Origin: Alphaproteobacteria bacterium UBA2966
GTDB lineage: Bacteria; Pseudomonadota; Alphaproteobacteria; UBA2966
Assembly: GCA_002348365.1 (NCBI GenBank)
Contig: DEBC01000145.1
Location: 1 to 15,987 of the forward strand
Length of the DNA: 15,987 bases
Direction of reading: 5' to 3'
Shown: piece after piece, positions 7,153 through 14,105 of the stretch
Layout of the letters: the number at the start of each line of letters is the position of its first letter
Position numbering within the stretch: the stretch's first letter is position 1
Program-made: the position numbers and the translations under genes
The notes under the pieces: generated by a model
Told to the model about the DNA's origin: nothing
The model's input: the letters and a program-made list of their open reading frames with translations, nothing else
Databases searched by the model: none

Positions 7153-8820
7153 ATGGCGCATGATCTAGTCATTCGTAACGCACGCATCGTCGACGGCACT
7201 GGCGCAAGCGCCTATGCCGGCGACGTGGCAATCGACGGCGATGCGATTACGGCGCTTGGTCAGGTTGACCAGCAAGGCACTGAGGAGATCGATGCAGACG
7301 GCAATACGGTCACGCCAGGGTTCATCGATCTGCACACGCATCTCGATGCCCAGATAGGCTGGGATCCGGACCTGACATCGGTCACCTGGCACGGCGTGAC
7401 GACTGCGCTGCTGGGAAACTGCGGCGTGACGTTCGCTCCCTGCAAGCCGGAGGACCGCGAGTTCCTCGCCGCCATGATGGAGACGGTCGAGGACATTCCA
7501 CGCAAGGCAATCCTGAGCGGTCTGCCGTGGGACTGGGACTCATACGGCGGCTACCTCGACTCAATCGAACGGCTGTCTCCGATGATCAACGTCGCGGGCT
7601 TGGTTGGCCACTGCGCCACGCGTTTCTATGTCATGGGCGAGCGCAGCGTGGAGGAACGCGCAACGCCGGATGAGATTCGTCAGATCGCCGAACTTGCCGG
7701 GCAATCGGTCAAGGACGGCGCGTTTGGTTTCTCGACGAGCCGTGCTTCCGTGCACAAGTTGCCAGACGGGCGCTGCATTCCCGGTACGTACGCAGAACGT
7801 GATGAACTGATGGCGATCGCGGCTGCGGTTGGCGAGCACGGCGGCATCATGCAGACCGTCATGAACTTCGAAGACATCGAAAACGAAATGGAACTGATCG
7901 GCGACGGCGCCGACCTATGCCGGGGCGCGCTGTTCAGCCAGGTCTGCAATCCCTTGGCCGAGGCCCGCCAGCGACAGGACGAACGGGTCCGTGAGTTCCG
8001 CGCCAACGGCCGGAACATCACCGGGCTGACCGTGCCGCGCAGCGCGGGCGGGGTCACGGGACTCTCGACGCCCCACTTCTTCCACTCGCCCAGTTGGAAC
8101 GAACTGCGTACGATGGAGTTCGAACAGCGACTCACCGCGCTGCGTGACGCCAGTTTCCGCGAGAAGCTTGTCGCTGAACTGAAACGCCACAAACACGCGG
8201 ACGCGATCACCCAACAGACAAGAACCTGGTACCCGATGGGCTTTACCGACCGCGCGCACTACGTTGGCGGTCCCGACGAGAATCTGCTGGCGCTCGCCGA
8301 GAAGGCCGGCGAACACCCCGCGGAAACGTGGATCCGTCTAACCCTCGAATCGAAGGGAAAGATGTTGTTCCACCTCCGCCTCTTCAATTTCGATCTCGAC
8401 GCCGTCGCGGAAGTCATCTCGACGGAATGGGCAATGCCCGGCCTTGGGGACGCAGGCGCGCACGTCTCGGGCATGATCGACGCAGGATGGGCCACGTTCG
8501 TCCTCTCACACTGGCATAGGGAAACCGGTCTTTACACGATCGAAGAAGCGGTGCGACGCATTGCAGGCGCTCCAGCCGAAGTTCTCGGTCTCACCGATCG
8601 CGGCATACTCTCGGTTGGTAGAAAGGCTGATATCAATATAATTGATACCAGCCGTGTGGCGGAGTGCCAACCCGAGTACGTTCACGACTTCCCGCACGGC
8701 GCGGCGCGCTTCATCCAGCGCGCTGTGGGCTACAAGGCAACTATCTGCAACGGTAAAGTCATACTGCGTGACGACGAACATACGGGCGTGCACCCGGGAC
8801 GGGTCCTAAGATCGGTTTGA
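7153..8820 (+). CDS. Amidohydrolase, N-acyl-D-amino-acid deacylase (D-aminoacylase) family
   Basis: A 555-residue amidohydrolase-superfamily enzyme. It opens with the beta-sandwich segment LVIRNARIVDGTGA. PGFIDLHTHLDAQ supplies the metal-binding HxH (H61, H63), and LLGNCGVTFAPCKPED contains the conserved GNCG of the D-aminoacylase group. VGHCATRFYVMG, SRASVHKLPDGRCIPGTYAE and GLGDAGAHVS (D433, H437) complete the active-site signature. The C-terminus returns to the sandwich with LSVGRKADINIIDTSRV. Known relatives deacylate N-acyl-D-amino acids or related amides with zinc, but many members are uncharacterised, so the exact substrate is open. No signal peptide, so cytosolic. ATG at 7153 is preceded by a purine stretch GAGAGAA (7141-7147). 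It is transcribed alone: 393 bases of spacer upstream and an IS remnant downstream. Confidence 0.9.
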   Translation: MAHDLVIRNARIVDGTGASAYAGDVAIDGDAITALGQVDQQGTEEIDADGNTVTPGFIDLHTHLDAQIGWDPDLTSVTWHGVTTALLGNCGVTFAPCKPEDREFLAAMMETVEDIPRKAILSGLPWDWDSYGGYLDSIERLSPMINVAGLVGHCATRFYVMGERSVEERATPDEIRQIAELAGQSVKDGAFGFSTSRASVHKLPDGRCIPGTYAERDELMAIAAAVGEHGGIMQTVMNFEDIENEMELIGDGADLCRGALFSQVCNPLAEARQRQDERVREFRANGRNITGLTVPRSAGGVTGLSTPHFFHSPSWNELRTMEFEQRLTALRDASFREKLVAELKRHKHADAITQQTRTWYPMGFTDRAHYVGGPDENLLALAEKAGEHPAETWIRLTLESKGKMLFHLRLFNFDLDAVAEVISTEWAMPGLGDAGAHVSGMIDAGWATFVLSHWHRETGLYTIEEAVRRIAGAPAEVLGLTDRGILSVGRKADINIIDTSRVAECQPEYVHDFPHGAARFIQRAVGYKATICNGKVILRDDEHTGVHPGRVLRSV

Positions 8821-8892
8821 CGCATGCTGGTCCTTCGATGCCCGTAACGATATTCGGACAAACTCAGCCCTTCGCACCTCAAGGGGTCGCAC

Positions 8893-9208
8893 GACTTTGA
8901 AGAGATGGAGCATCTGCAGACCAAGTTCGTTGCTCGCCACGAGCAGGCGATGTCGAGGGCTGGCACGCTGGGAGGCCGAGAACCGGCAGGAGGGCTTCAC
9001 CGCGTTCTCGTTGCCGGTTCCGCATCGACGGCGGCTACGCACGGCCAACATCGTCGAGCGGCTTAACGAGGAACTCCGGCGACGGATGCGAGTGGCGGAA
9101 CTGTTTCCGAACGAAGCTTCCTATCTACGCTCGGTGTCGGCGATCGTGATGGAGATCGCGGAGGACTGACAAACGGCAGACAAAGGTTACCTGGTGATCG
9201 AATGCTAA
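8893..9208 (+). pseudogene. Remnant of an IS256/mutator-family transposase (C-terminal end)
   Basis: From about 8966, frame 2 reads ARWEAENRQEGFTAF, then LPVPHRRRLRTANIVERLNE, then RVAELFPNEASYLRSVSAIV and MEIAED. This is the C-terminal signature of IS256-type transposases (HRRRLRTTN-ERLN-RT-V-LFPNEAS-LR-VSA-LMEISE). The frame stops at TGA 9167-9169, where relatives usually have Trp, and continues in frame with QTADKGYLVIEC to TAA at 9206-9208, the length and style expected of an intact end. Upstream, a different frame (8893-8955) reads RHEQAMS, which could be the preceding segment after a frameshift (weaker). The catalytic DDE region is missing. The element is decayed and not mobile by itself. 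I could not identify its terminal inverted repeats. It lies at the change in base composition between the metabolic and flagellar regions. Confidence 0.82.
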
Positions 9209-9289
9209 CGAGAAACTAGAGGGGCTCGCTAAGTATTACAGAACAGCTGTTGCATAATTCACGTGATTCCACCCTTGCGCTCGCACTTA

Positions 9290-10333
9290 ATGGCTATCAA
9301 ACCCCAAATGAAACCGATCTTCGGACAGACAAACGCAACTTCAAAGTTGCTCTCCCTACTTGAAAAGATCTCGAGGTCGAACGCGAACATATTGATTACT
9401 GGGGAGAGTGGATCTGGCAAAGAAGTTGTAGCTACCGAGATACATCGGCGGTCAGACAGGAAAAATGGGGCATTCGTGGCCATCAATTGCGGCGCAATAC
9501 CGCAAGACCTTCTGGAAAGCGAACTGTTCGGTCACAGCAAGGGGGCCTTTACAGGTGCTTTCTCCCAAAAGAAGGGTAAATTCGAGTTAGCAACAGGCGG
9601 AAGCATTTTTCTCGACGAAATCGGCGACATGCCTCTCAACATGCAGGTCAAGCTCCTGCGAGTTATCCAAGAACAGACAATCAACCCACTCGGCTCAGAC
9701 AGAGGCATTCCTATCGATGTGCGCATCATCGCTGCCACACATAAGAAACTAGAAACCGAGATCGTTGAGGGTCGATTTCGGGAAGACCTGTATTTCAGAT
9801 TAAATGTCATCCCTCTGACAGTACCCCCGCTACGGGAACGCGTAGAGGAACTTCCCGACCTCGTCAGTCACTTTGCAAATAATTATGCAGAGGATGGGGT
9901 ACCTATCTCGCTGACGAAAAACTTCTTGATCCAGCTTCAGAATTACTCCTGGCCTGGGAACATTCGGGAGCTCTCAAATTTCATACAGCGCCTTTCAGTG
10001 CTCCATCCTGGGCAAACGCTAGAAATAGGAAATATTGACCCGACCATGCTCCCCCCAGCAATGTCGCAAATGGTTCCCACAGACAACATGGAACAGGCCG
10101 CGGATATAGAAACTGACCTAGGCGATTTACACGAGATCCTGGCGTGCGCCAGAGGCATCTCACCGTTGGGCAGTTCAGCAACTTCGATGAAGGACAAGCT
10201 TGACTTGGTTGAGCAATTGATGATCACAAGGGCACTTGAAGAATCTTCCGGTAATGTTTCGCTCGCCGCCAAGTTGTTACGTGTGAACAGAACGACTCTT
10301 ATCGACCGATTAAAGAGGTATCGTCTGCAATAG
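9290..10333 (+). CDS. Sigma-54-dependent activator, FleQ/FlrA-like, without N-terminal domain
   Basis: A 347-residue bacterial enhancer-binding protein consisting of AAA+ and HTH domains only. Walker A is GESGSGKE (38-45), the sigma-54-contacting loop is GAFTGA (85-90), and Walker B is SIFLDE (105-110). REDLYFRLNVIPL carries the arginine-finger region, and WPGNIRELSNFIQRL is sensor II. The Fis-type HTH, SGNVSLAAKLLRVNRTTLIDRLKRY, with its RTTL core, resembles FleQ/FlrA more than FleR. FleQ has roughly 490 residues with about 140 ahead of the AAA+ domain; here only about 10 precede it. GTG at 9263 would add nine residues, and the frame is closed by a stop at 9230-9232. Neither start has a clear ribosome-binding site. 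Location in front of the fli operon implies master control of flagellar genes. The missing input domain may be natural or a result of the IS scar just upstream. Confidence 0.88.
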   Translation: MAIKPQMKPIFGQTNATSKLLSLLEKISRSNANILITGESGSGKEVVATEIHRRSDRKNGAFVAINCGAIPQDLLESELFGHSKGAFTGAFSQKKGKFELATGGSIFLDEIGDMPLNMQVKLLRVIQEQTINPLGSDRGIPIDVRIIAATHKKLETEIVEGRFREDLYFRLNVIPLTVPPLRERVEELPDLVSHFANNYAEDGVPISLTKNFLIQLQNYSWPGNIRELSNFIQRLSVLHPGQTLEIGNIDPTMLPPAMSQMVPTDNMEQAADIETDLGDLHEILACARGISPLGSSATSMKDKLDLVEQLMITRALEESSGNVSLAAKLLRVNRTTLIDRLKRYRLQ

Positions 10334-10334
10334 A

Positions 10335-10348
10335 CGACAACTTTGTCG
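10335..10348. repeat. Palindrome overlapping the regulator's terminator-like hairpin
   Basis: CGACAA-ct-TTGTCG, perfect six-base arms with a two-base centre, directly after the stop of the first regulator. Its right arm is shared with the next inverted repeat, so the motif CGACAA occurs three times in alternating orientation (10335-10340, 10343-10348, 10355-10360). It lies roughly 110-122 bases upstream of the predicted sigma-54 start site, within the usual range for activator sites. Binding by either regulator is inference. Confidence 0.5.
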
Positions 10349-10360
10349 GGAAACCGACAA
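10343..10360 (+). terminator. Hairpin with GAAA loop after the FleQ-like gene (terminator and/or activator site)
   Basis: TTGTCGG-gaaa-CCGACAA: seven perfect pairs closing a GAAA tetraloop, followed by TTTC. The stem is moderately GC-rich and the T-run short, so it would be a weak intrinsic terminator. It may equally be DNA-level dyad symmetry for an enhancer-binding protein. Confidence 0.45.
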
Positions 10361-10364
10361 TTTC

Positions 10365-10381
10365 ATGCCGGCTGACGGCAT
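10365..10381. repeat. Perfect inverted repeat upstream of the sigma-54 promoter
   Basis: ATGCCG-gctga-CGGCAT, six-base arms with a five-base spacer. It lies 51 bases upstream of the -24 element and about 76-92 bases upstream of the predicted start site. It is followed by A's rather than T's, so it is not a plus-strand terminator. A second activator-binding site is the most natural reading, unproven. Confidence 0.45.
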
Positions 10382-10431
10382 AAAAACGCCACACCCATTG
10401 TAAATAACTGTTTTTATTGACGTTTATTTTT

Positions 10432-10447
10432 TGGCACGATGTTTGCT
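10432..10447 (+). promoter_or_regulatory. Sigma-54 (-24/-12) promoter for the fleR-like/fliEFGH operon
   Basis: TGGCACG-N4-TTGCT is an exact match to the RpoN consensus TGGCACG-N4-TTGCW, with the GG and GC dinucleotides at the required spacing. It is preceded by an AT-rich stretch (10398-10432). The start site should lie near 10457, giving a leader of about 25 bases to the ATG at 10482. Position between two sigma-54 activator genes and ahead of fliE agrees with class III-type control in Pseudomonas and Vibrio flagellar cascades. Confidence 0.9.
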
Positions 10448-10481
10448 GAGATGCCTCCACACTTAACCCTAGGTAGTCATC

Positions 10482-11945
10482 ATGCAGTCAAGCGACCACG
10501 TGCATATCGCATGGGATACGGCGTCGCCCATAAGCGCAAACCTTGTGGCGGTACTTAAACAAGCCGACCTGAGCCCGCGGCCAACAAGTTTAAGCCAGGC
10601 AAACCAAACAATCGCGGAGTTGGAAGGCCCGGTAGTTTTCGTCGTGTCTGCAAACAGCTTTGCGTCGGTTGATGCAATTCTTAGCTTTAAAGAAAGCCTT
10701 ACTCATTCCGTGACGCTGGTCCTTCGATTTGATCAATCTAATCTCAACTTGGCTATTGACGCAGTCAAGCGCGGCATCGAAGAGGTAATTGCTCCAGAGC
10801 AAGACTCTGCTGAGCGATGGAGATCCATTGCCGAAACGGCACGCATCGCAAAAGCCAAAAAGGAGACCTACGTTTTTGTAGACGAGCTTTCCCAACACCT
10901 TTTGGCTTTGGTTGAGAGAGTCGGATCTTCTGAAGTTAACGCTCTAATGGTTGGGCCGACCGGATCTGGAAAAGAAGTATTGGCAAGATTGGCTCATCAT
11001 TTTTCACCTCGGAAGAGCGGACCTTTTGTCGCCGTAAATTGCGCAGCATTGCCAGAAACTCTGGCAGAAAGCTTGATGTTTGGACATGCTAAGGGAGCAT
11101 TTACAGGAGCGTCCAAGAACTCAATCGGATTTTTTGAGCAAGGAGAAGGTGGCACCATTTTTCTTGACGAAATCGGAGAGTTACCAATCACGGTTCAAGC
11201 AAAGCTACTGCGAGCAATTCAAGAAAAAGAGGTCACCCCAGTCGGTAGCTCAAAAACACGATCCGTTGACGTGCGCATTCTGGCTGCAACGAACAGAGAC
11301 CTCAGGACTGCCATACGGAACGGGCAATTCCGAGAGGACCTGTACTTTAGGGTAAGTACCTTCAAGATCAACGTGCCTCCATTGAAAGACCGGGCAGACG
11401 ATATCCTGCCGTTGACTCACTATTTCCTATCAAAGCACGACAGTTCCGGCAACAGCACGACCATCTCGCCAGAAGCTCTAGGAAAGCTGCTGAGTTACGA
11501 GTGGCCAGGCAACGTCCGGGAACTTGAGAACGTTATACAGCGTGCCGTAGTACTGTCTTATGGGGAACAGATCAAGGCCGAGCATCTGTTCTTCGACGAA
11601 CCAATAGACTCCACCACCGGATTGGTAAATCAAAAAGTTGGTGATCGACCTTTTGTAGAGGATGGACCGAACGCAAGCGCAGCTCTCTACCCATCTGATC
11701 CACAGGATCTATACGCAACAAGTCCCCGATTTAGTTCTAGCTCTGAAGACGCCGAACCTAACCGAGACGGACTGCAAGCTGCTGTAGACGCTAGCGAATT
11801 TCGGGTGATTTTTGACACCCTCAGATCATCAAGAACCCGGAGAGAAGCCGCCCATATCTTGGGGATTAGTGAACGAACCTTGAGGTACAAAATCGCGCGG
11901 ATGCGTGAGCGTGGAATCGACATACCGAAGCGCAAGATGGTCTAG
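10482..11945 (+). CDS. Sigma-54-dependent flagellar activator, FleR/FlrC-like, with degenerate receiver domain
   Basis: A 487-residue enhancer-binding protein. Residues 5-125 have the alternating strand/helix pattern of a response-regulator receiver. The third strand, GPVVFVVSANSF (49-60), has no Asp where the phosphorylation site should be, and the KP motif is replaced by AP (VIAPEQ, 102-107), so it looks like a pseudo-receiver. The AAA+ domain is intact: Walker A GPTGSGKE (158-165), GAFTGA (205-210), Walker B TIFLDE (225-230), arginine finger in FREDLYFRVSTF, and WPGNVRELENVIQRAVVLS. The Fis-type HTH (RREAAHILGISERTLRYKIARMRERGI) has the RTLRYK core of FleR/FlrC. AGGTAG at 10471-10476 stands five bases before the ATG. 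It is first in the operon behind the sigma-54 promoter, with fliE 15 bases downstream. In relatives it activates hook-basal body genes after phosphorylation by FleS/FlrB; no such kinase gene is present here. Confidence 0.9.
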   Translation: MQSSDHVHIAWDTASPISANLVAVLKQADLSPRPTSLSQANQTIAELEGPVVFVVSANSFASVDAILSFKESLTHSVTLVLRFDQSNLNLAIDAVKRGIEEVIAPEQDSAERWRSIAETARIAKAKKETYVFVDELSQHLLALVERVGSSEVNALMVGPTGSGKEVLARLAHHFSPRKSGPFVAVNCAALPETLAESLMFGHAKGAFTGASKNSIGFFEQGEGGTIFLDEIGELPITVQAKLLRAIQEKEVTPVGSSKTRSVDVRILAATNRDLRTAIRNGQFREDLYFRVSTFKINVPPLKDRADDILPLTHYFLSKHDSSGNSTTISPEALGKLLSYEWPGNVRELENVIQRAVVLSYGEQIKAEHLFFDEPIDSTTGLVNQKVGDRPFVEDGPNASAALYPSDPQDLYATSPRFSSSSEDAEPNRDGLQAAVDASEFRVIFDTLRSSRTRREAAHILGISERTLRYKIARMRERGIDIPKRKMV

Positions 11946-11960
11946 TTTGGAGCCAGAACA

Positions 11961-12302
11961 ATGATCAACTCCAACGGCCCCAGCAACGTTGCTTCACTTT
12001 TACAACAAATTCAGGACTACAAGTCTGAGATTCGTTCAGTTCGGGAAAACGGGATAGATGCAACGAAGCCAGCCCAACAGGACATCGACTTTGGGAAGCT
12101 TACTGCTAGCGCTCTCGAATCCGTACACGAATCCCAAAATTCTAGTAAGGCCCTAAAAGAGGCATATGAGCAAGGCTCGGATATTCCTTTGACAGAAGTC
12201 GTCCTATCGATGCAGAAGTCATCGCTCGCTTTTGAGGCAACTTTGCAAGTCCGCAACAAAGTTCTCAAAGCGTACGAAGACATTCTGAATATGCCAGTTT
12301 GA
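11961..12302 (+). CDS. fliE: Flagellar hook-basal body protein FliE
   Basis: A 113-residue protein that joins the MS ring to the proximal rod in the periplasm and is exported by the flagellar type III system. The C-terminal two thirds carry the family signature: FGKLTASALESVHESQNSSK, then the segment DIPLTEVVLSMQKSSLAFEA (about 75-94), and VRNKVLKAYEDILNMPV at the end, typical of FliE (VRNKLVxAYxEIMxMxV). No signal peptide, as expected for a type III export substrate. Length is close to the usual 100-115. GGAG at 11949-11952 stands eight bases before the ATG. It lies 15 bases after the FleR-like gene and 26 bases before fliF, inside one operon. Confidence 0.95.
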   Translation: MINSNGPSNVASLLQQIQDYKSEIRSVRENGIDATKPAQQDIDFGKLTASALESVHESQNSSKALKEAYEQGSDIPLTEVVLSMQKSSLAFEATLQVRNKVLKAYEDILNMPV

Positions 12303-12328
12303 ACTGATGCGAATGATGGACAAGCATC

Positions 12329-14089
12329 GTGTCTGAAATAGCACTAAATCCCCAGGCGGAAATCCTCGAGTCTCGGCAGGCCAATCTGCCCGGAGAACCG
12401 CCGGAACTTGCGGTGAGCGAACCTTCTTCCGACGAGAATGGGCTAAGGTCGCGCCTTAATCAATTCCTCGAACAACCCGCCGTGAAGAAGTCAATACCTA
12501 TGGCTTCCGCTCTACTGGTATTGGGTTTTTGTTTGATCTTGTACTTGTGGATCTCCGCACCAGGGCTGCGGCCAGTAAGTCCAGGTATGCCAGAGGTCGA
12601 TCGTCAAGCAGCGTATGAAGCCCTGATGAACGGTGGATTTATGGTCGAGATCGACCAGAACAGCGGTGAAGTGTTAGTACAAAACGATCGATATCACGCA
12701 GCGCGCATCCTGCTTGCATCGCAAAACATCCCTAAGTCAGCGCCTCTTGGCACCATTGGGACACTTGTCGAACAAGGTTCGCTGACTACAAGTCGATTCA
12801 TGGAACAAGTCAGCTATCGTGCCGCAATGGAAAGCGAACTGGCGACAACAATTTCTCAAATTGCATCCATTAGTTCGGCTCGAGTTCACATCGCTGAATC
12901 TCAGCAAAGCGTATTTGTTAGGAACCAAACACCATCAAAAGCTTCTGTGGTTGTCAGCCCACATGCTGGCAGAAGCGTTTCGCGCCCACAAATTCAGGCA
13001 ATCGTTCATCTTGTTTCTTCCAGCATTCCCTACCTCACGAAAAACAACGTCACAGTTGTTGACGACACCGGACAGCTACTCACCGGTTCCGAAGGCGCGT
13101 CAGCACTTTCACTTACGACGGCTCAAACTGAACATCGAAGCTTCGTGGAACAAAGCTATCAGCAGCGAATCCAGGAACTGGTCTCAGCCGTCGTTGGTCT
13201 TGGAAATGTACGCTCAGAAGTTGATGTCTCCCTAAACTTTACCGAGGTGGAATCAACCTACGAAGCTTACGACCGGGACAACAATGGCCCCCGAACCCGT
13301 TCTGAGTCACTGCAATTTGAAAAAGATGGCGCGGCGACAGCAGAAGGCGTGCCAGGCAGTTTCAGCAACGAACCACCTGAAAGTCCAACATTCACGCAAA
13401 CAACAGAAACACGTGCAACTGCAAATAGTGCGAATCAAGAGGTCTCCAGTAGCTCAACAACTAGAAACTACGAGCTGGATAGAGAAATTCGCTATGTCAA
13501 ACAGCAGGTTGGGGACATCGAGAGGATATCGGTGGCCGTAGTGATTAATGAATCTGTTTACGCATCCGATGACGACACTACAAACGATGCAGCACTGGAG
13601 AAACAGCTCAAGAATATCGAGGAAATGGTCAAAGGTGCTGTGGGCTACAGCGAGTCCCGCGGAGACCAAATTAACGTCGTTGCCACAAAGTTCGCTCAAT
13701 CTGTCGAATACGCTCGAAGCCCGTGGTATCTCGAGCCGGAGATAATGGATGATTTAATTCGAATTGGAGCCATAATTTTCGTCTTGACGTTTGTCTACTT
13801 ACTAGTTGCTCGCCCTTTGATTAAATCAAATCAACAAAGCAAATTCGAAGTTCCAGACGAAGATTTGGACGCCGATCAAATTACAGATGAGGAGCGGCAA
13901 CTGGTCGAAATGGGTGACGTAGAAACCATCCAGGATGTAACTGCTCGCCTTAAACCCAAAGCTGTAGGGATCCCCGCTGAATACCTAGATACCTCCCAAC
14001 CTTACGATCAGAAGGTCGCGCTAATGCGATTCTTAGTAAAGGACGATGTGGGACGAGTCTCTAATCTGCTGAAGCGTTGGATCGAATGA
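12329..14089 (+). CDS. fliF: Flagellar MS-ring protein FliF
   Basis: A 586-residue inner-membrane protein forming the MS ring, the assembly base of the basal body. A cytoplasmic N-terminal leader (1-55) precedes TM1 (about 56-76, MASALLVLGFCLILYLWISA). The periplasmic ring-building region includes GGFMVEIDQNSGEVLVQNDR and the diagnostic LGTIGTLVEQGSLTTSRFME followed by SYRAAMESELATTISQI and SARVHIAESQQSVFVRNQTP. A low-complexity Ser/Thr/Glu/Asn-rich insertion lies at about 310-380. TM2 is at about 480-500 (IGAIIFVLTFVYLLVARPLI). The cytoplasmic tail ends VGRVSNLLKRWIE, the part that binds FliG. The start is GTG at 12329, giving MSEIAL, with only a weak GATGGA upstream. Length is normal for gammaproteobacterial FliF (about 550-600). 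Confidence 0.96.
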   Translation: MSEIALNPQAEILESRQANLPGEPPELAVSEPSSDENGLRSRLNQFLEQPAVKKSIPMASALLVLGFCLILYLWISAPGLRPVSPGMPEVDRQAAYEALMNGGFMVEIDQNSGEVLVQNDRYHAARILLASQNIPKSAPLGTIGTLVEQGSLTTSRFMEQVSYRAAMESELATTISQIASISSARVHIAESQQSVFVRNQTPSKASVVVSPHAGRSVSRPQIQAIVHLVSSSIPYLTKNNVTVVDDTGQLLTGSEGASALSLTTAQTEHRSFVEQSYQQRIQELVSAVVGLGNVRSEVDVSLNFTEVESTYEAYDRDNNGPRTRSESLQFEKDGAATAEGVPGSFSNEPPESPTFTQTTETRATANSANQEVSSSSTTRNYELDREIRYVKQQVGDIERISVAVVINESVYASDDDTTNDAALEKQLKNIEEMVKGAVGYSESRGDQINVVATKFAQSVEYARSPWYLEPEIMDDLIRIGAIIFVLTFVYLLVARPLIKSNQQSKFEVPDEDLDADQITDEERQLVEMGDVETIQDVTARLKPKAVGIPAEYLDTSQPYDQKVALMRFLVKDDVGRVSNLLKRWIE

Positions 14090-14105
14090 ACTCCTTGGAG
14101 AGCCA

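Noticed and set aside
7680..8210. 176-residue minus-strand open frame inside the amidohydrolase
   Set aside because: Ser/Arg-rich shadow of a conserved enzyme on the other strand; no motifs.
9230..9260. CATAAT (9253-9258) as a -10 element for the FleQ-like gene
   Set aside because: The hexamer 17 bases upstream (TAAGTA) is not an acceptable -35 and there is no extended -10 TG at the right place; too weak to list.
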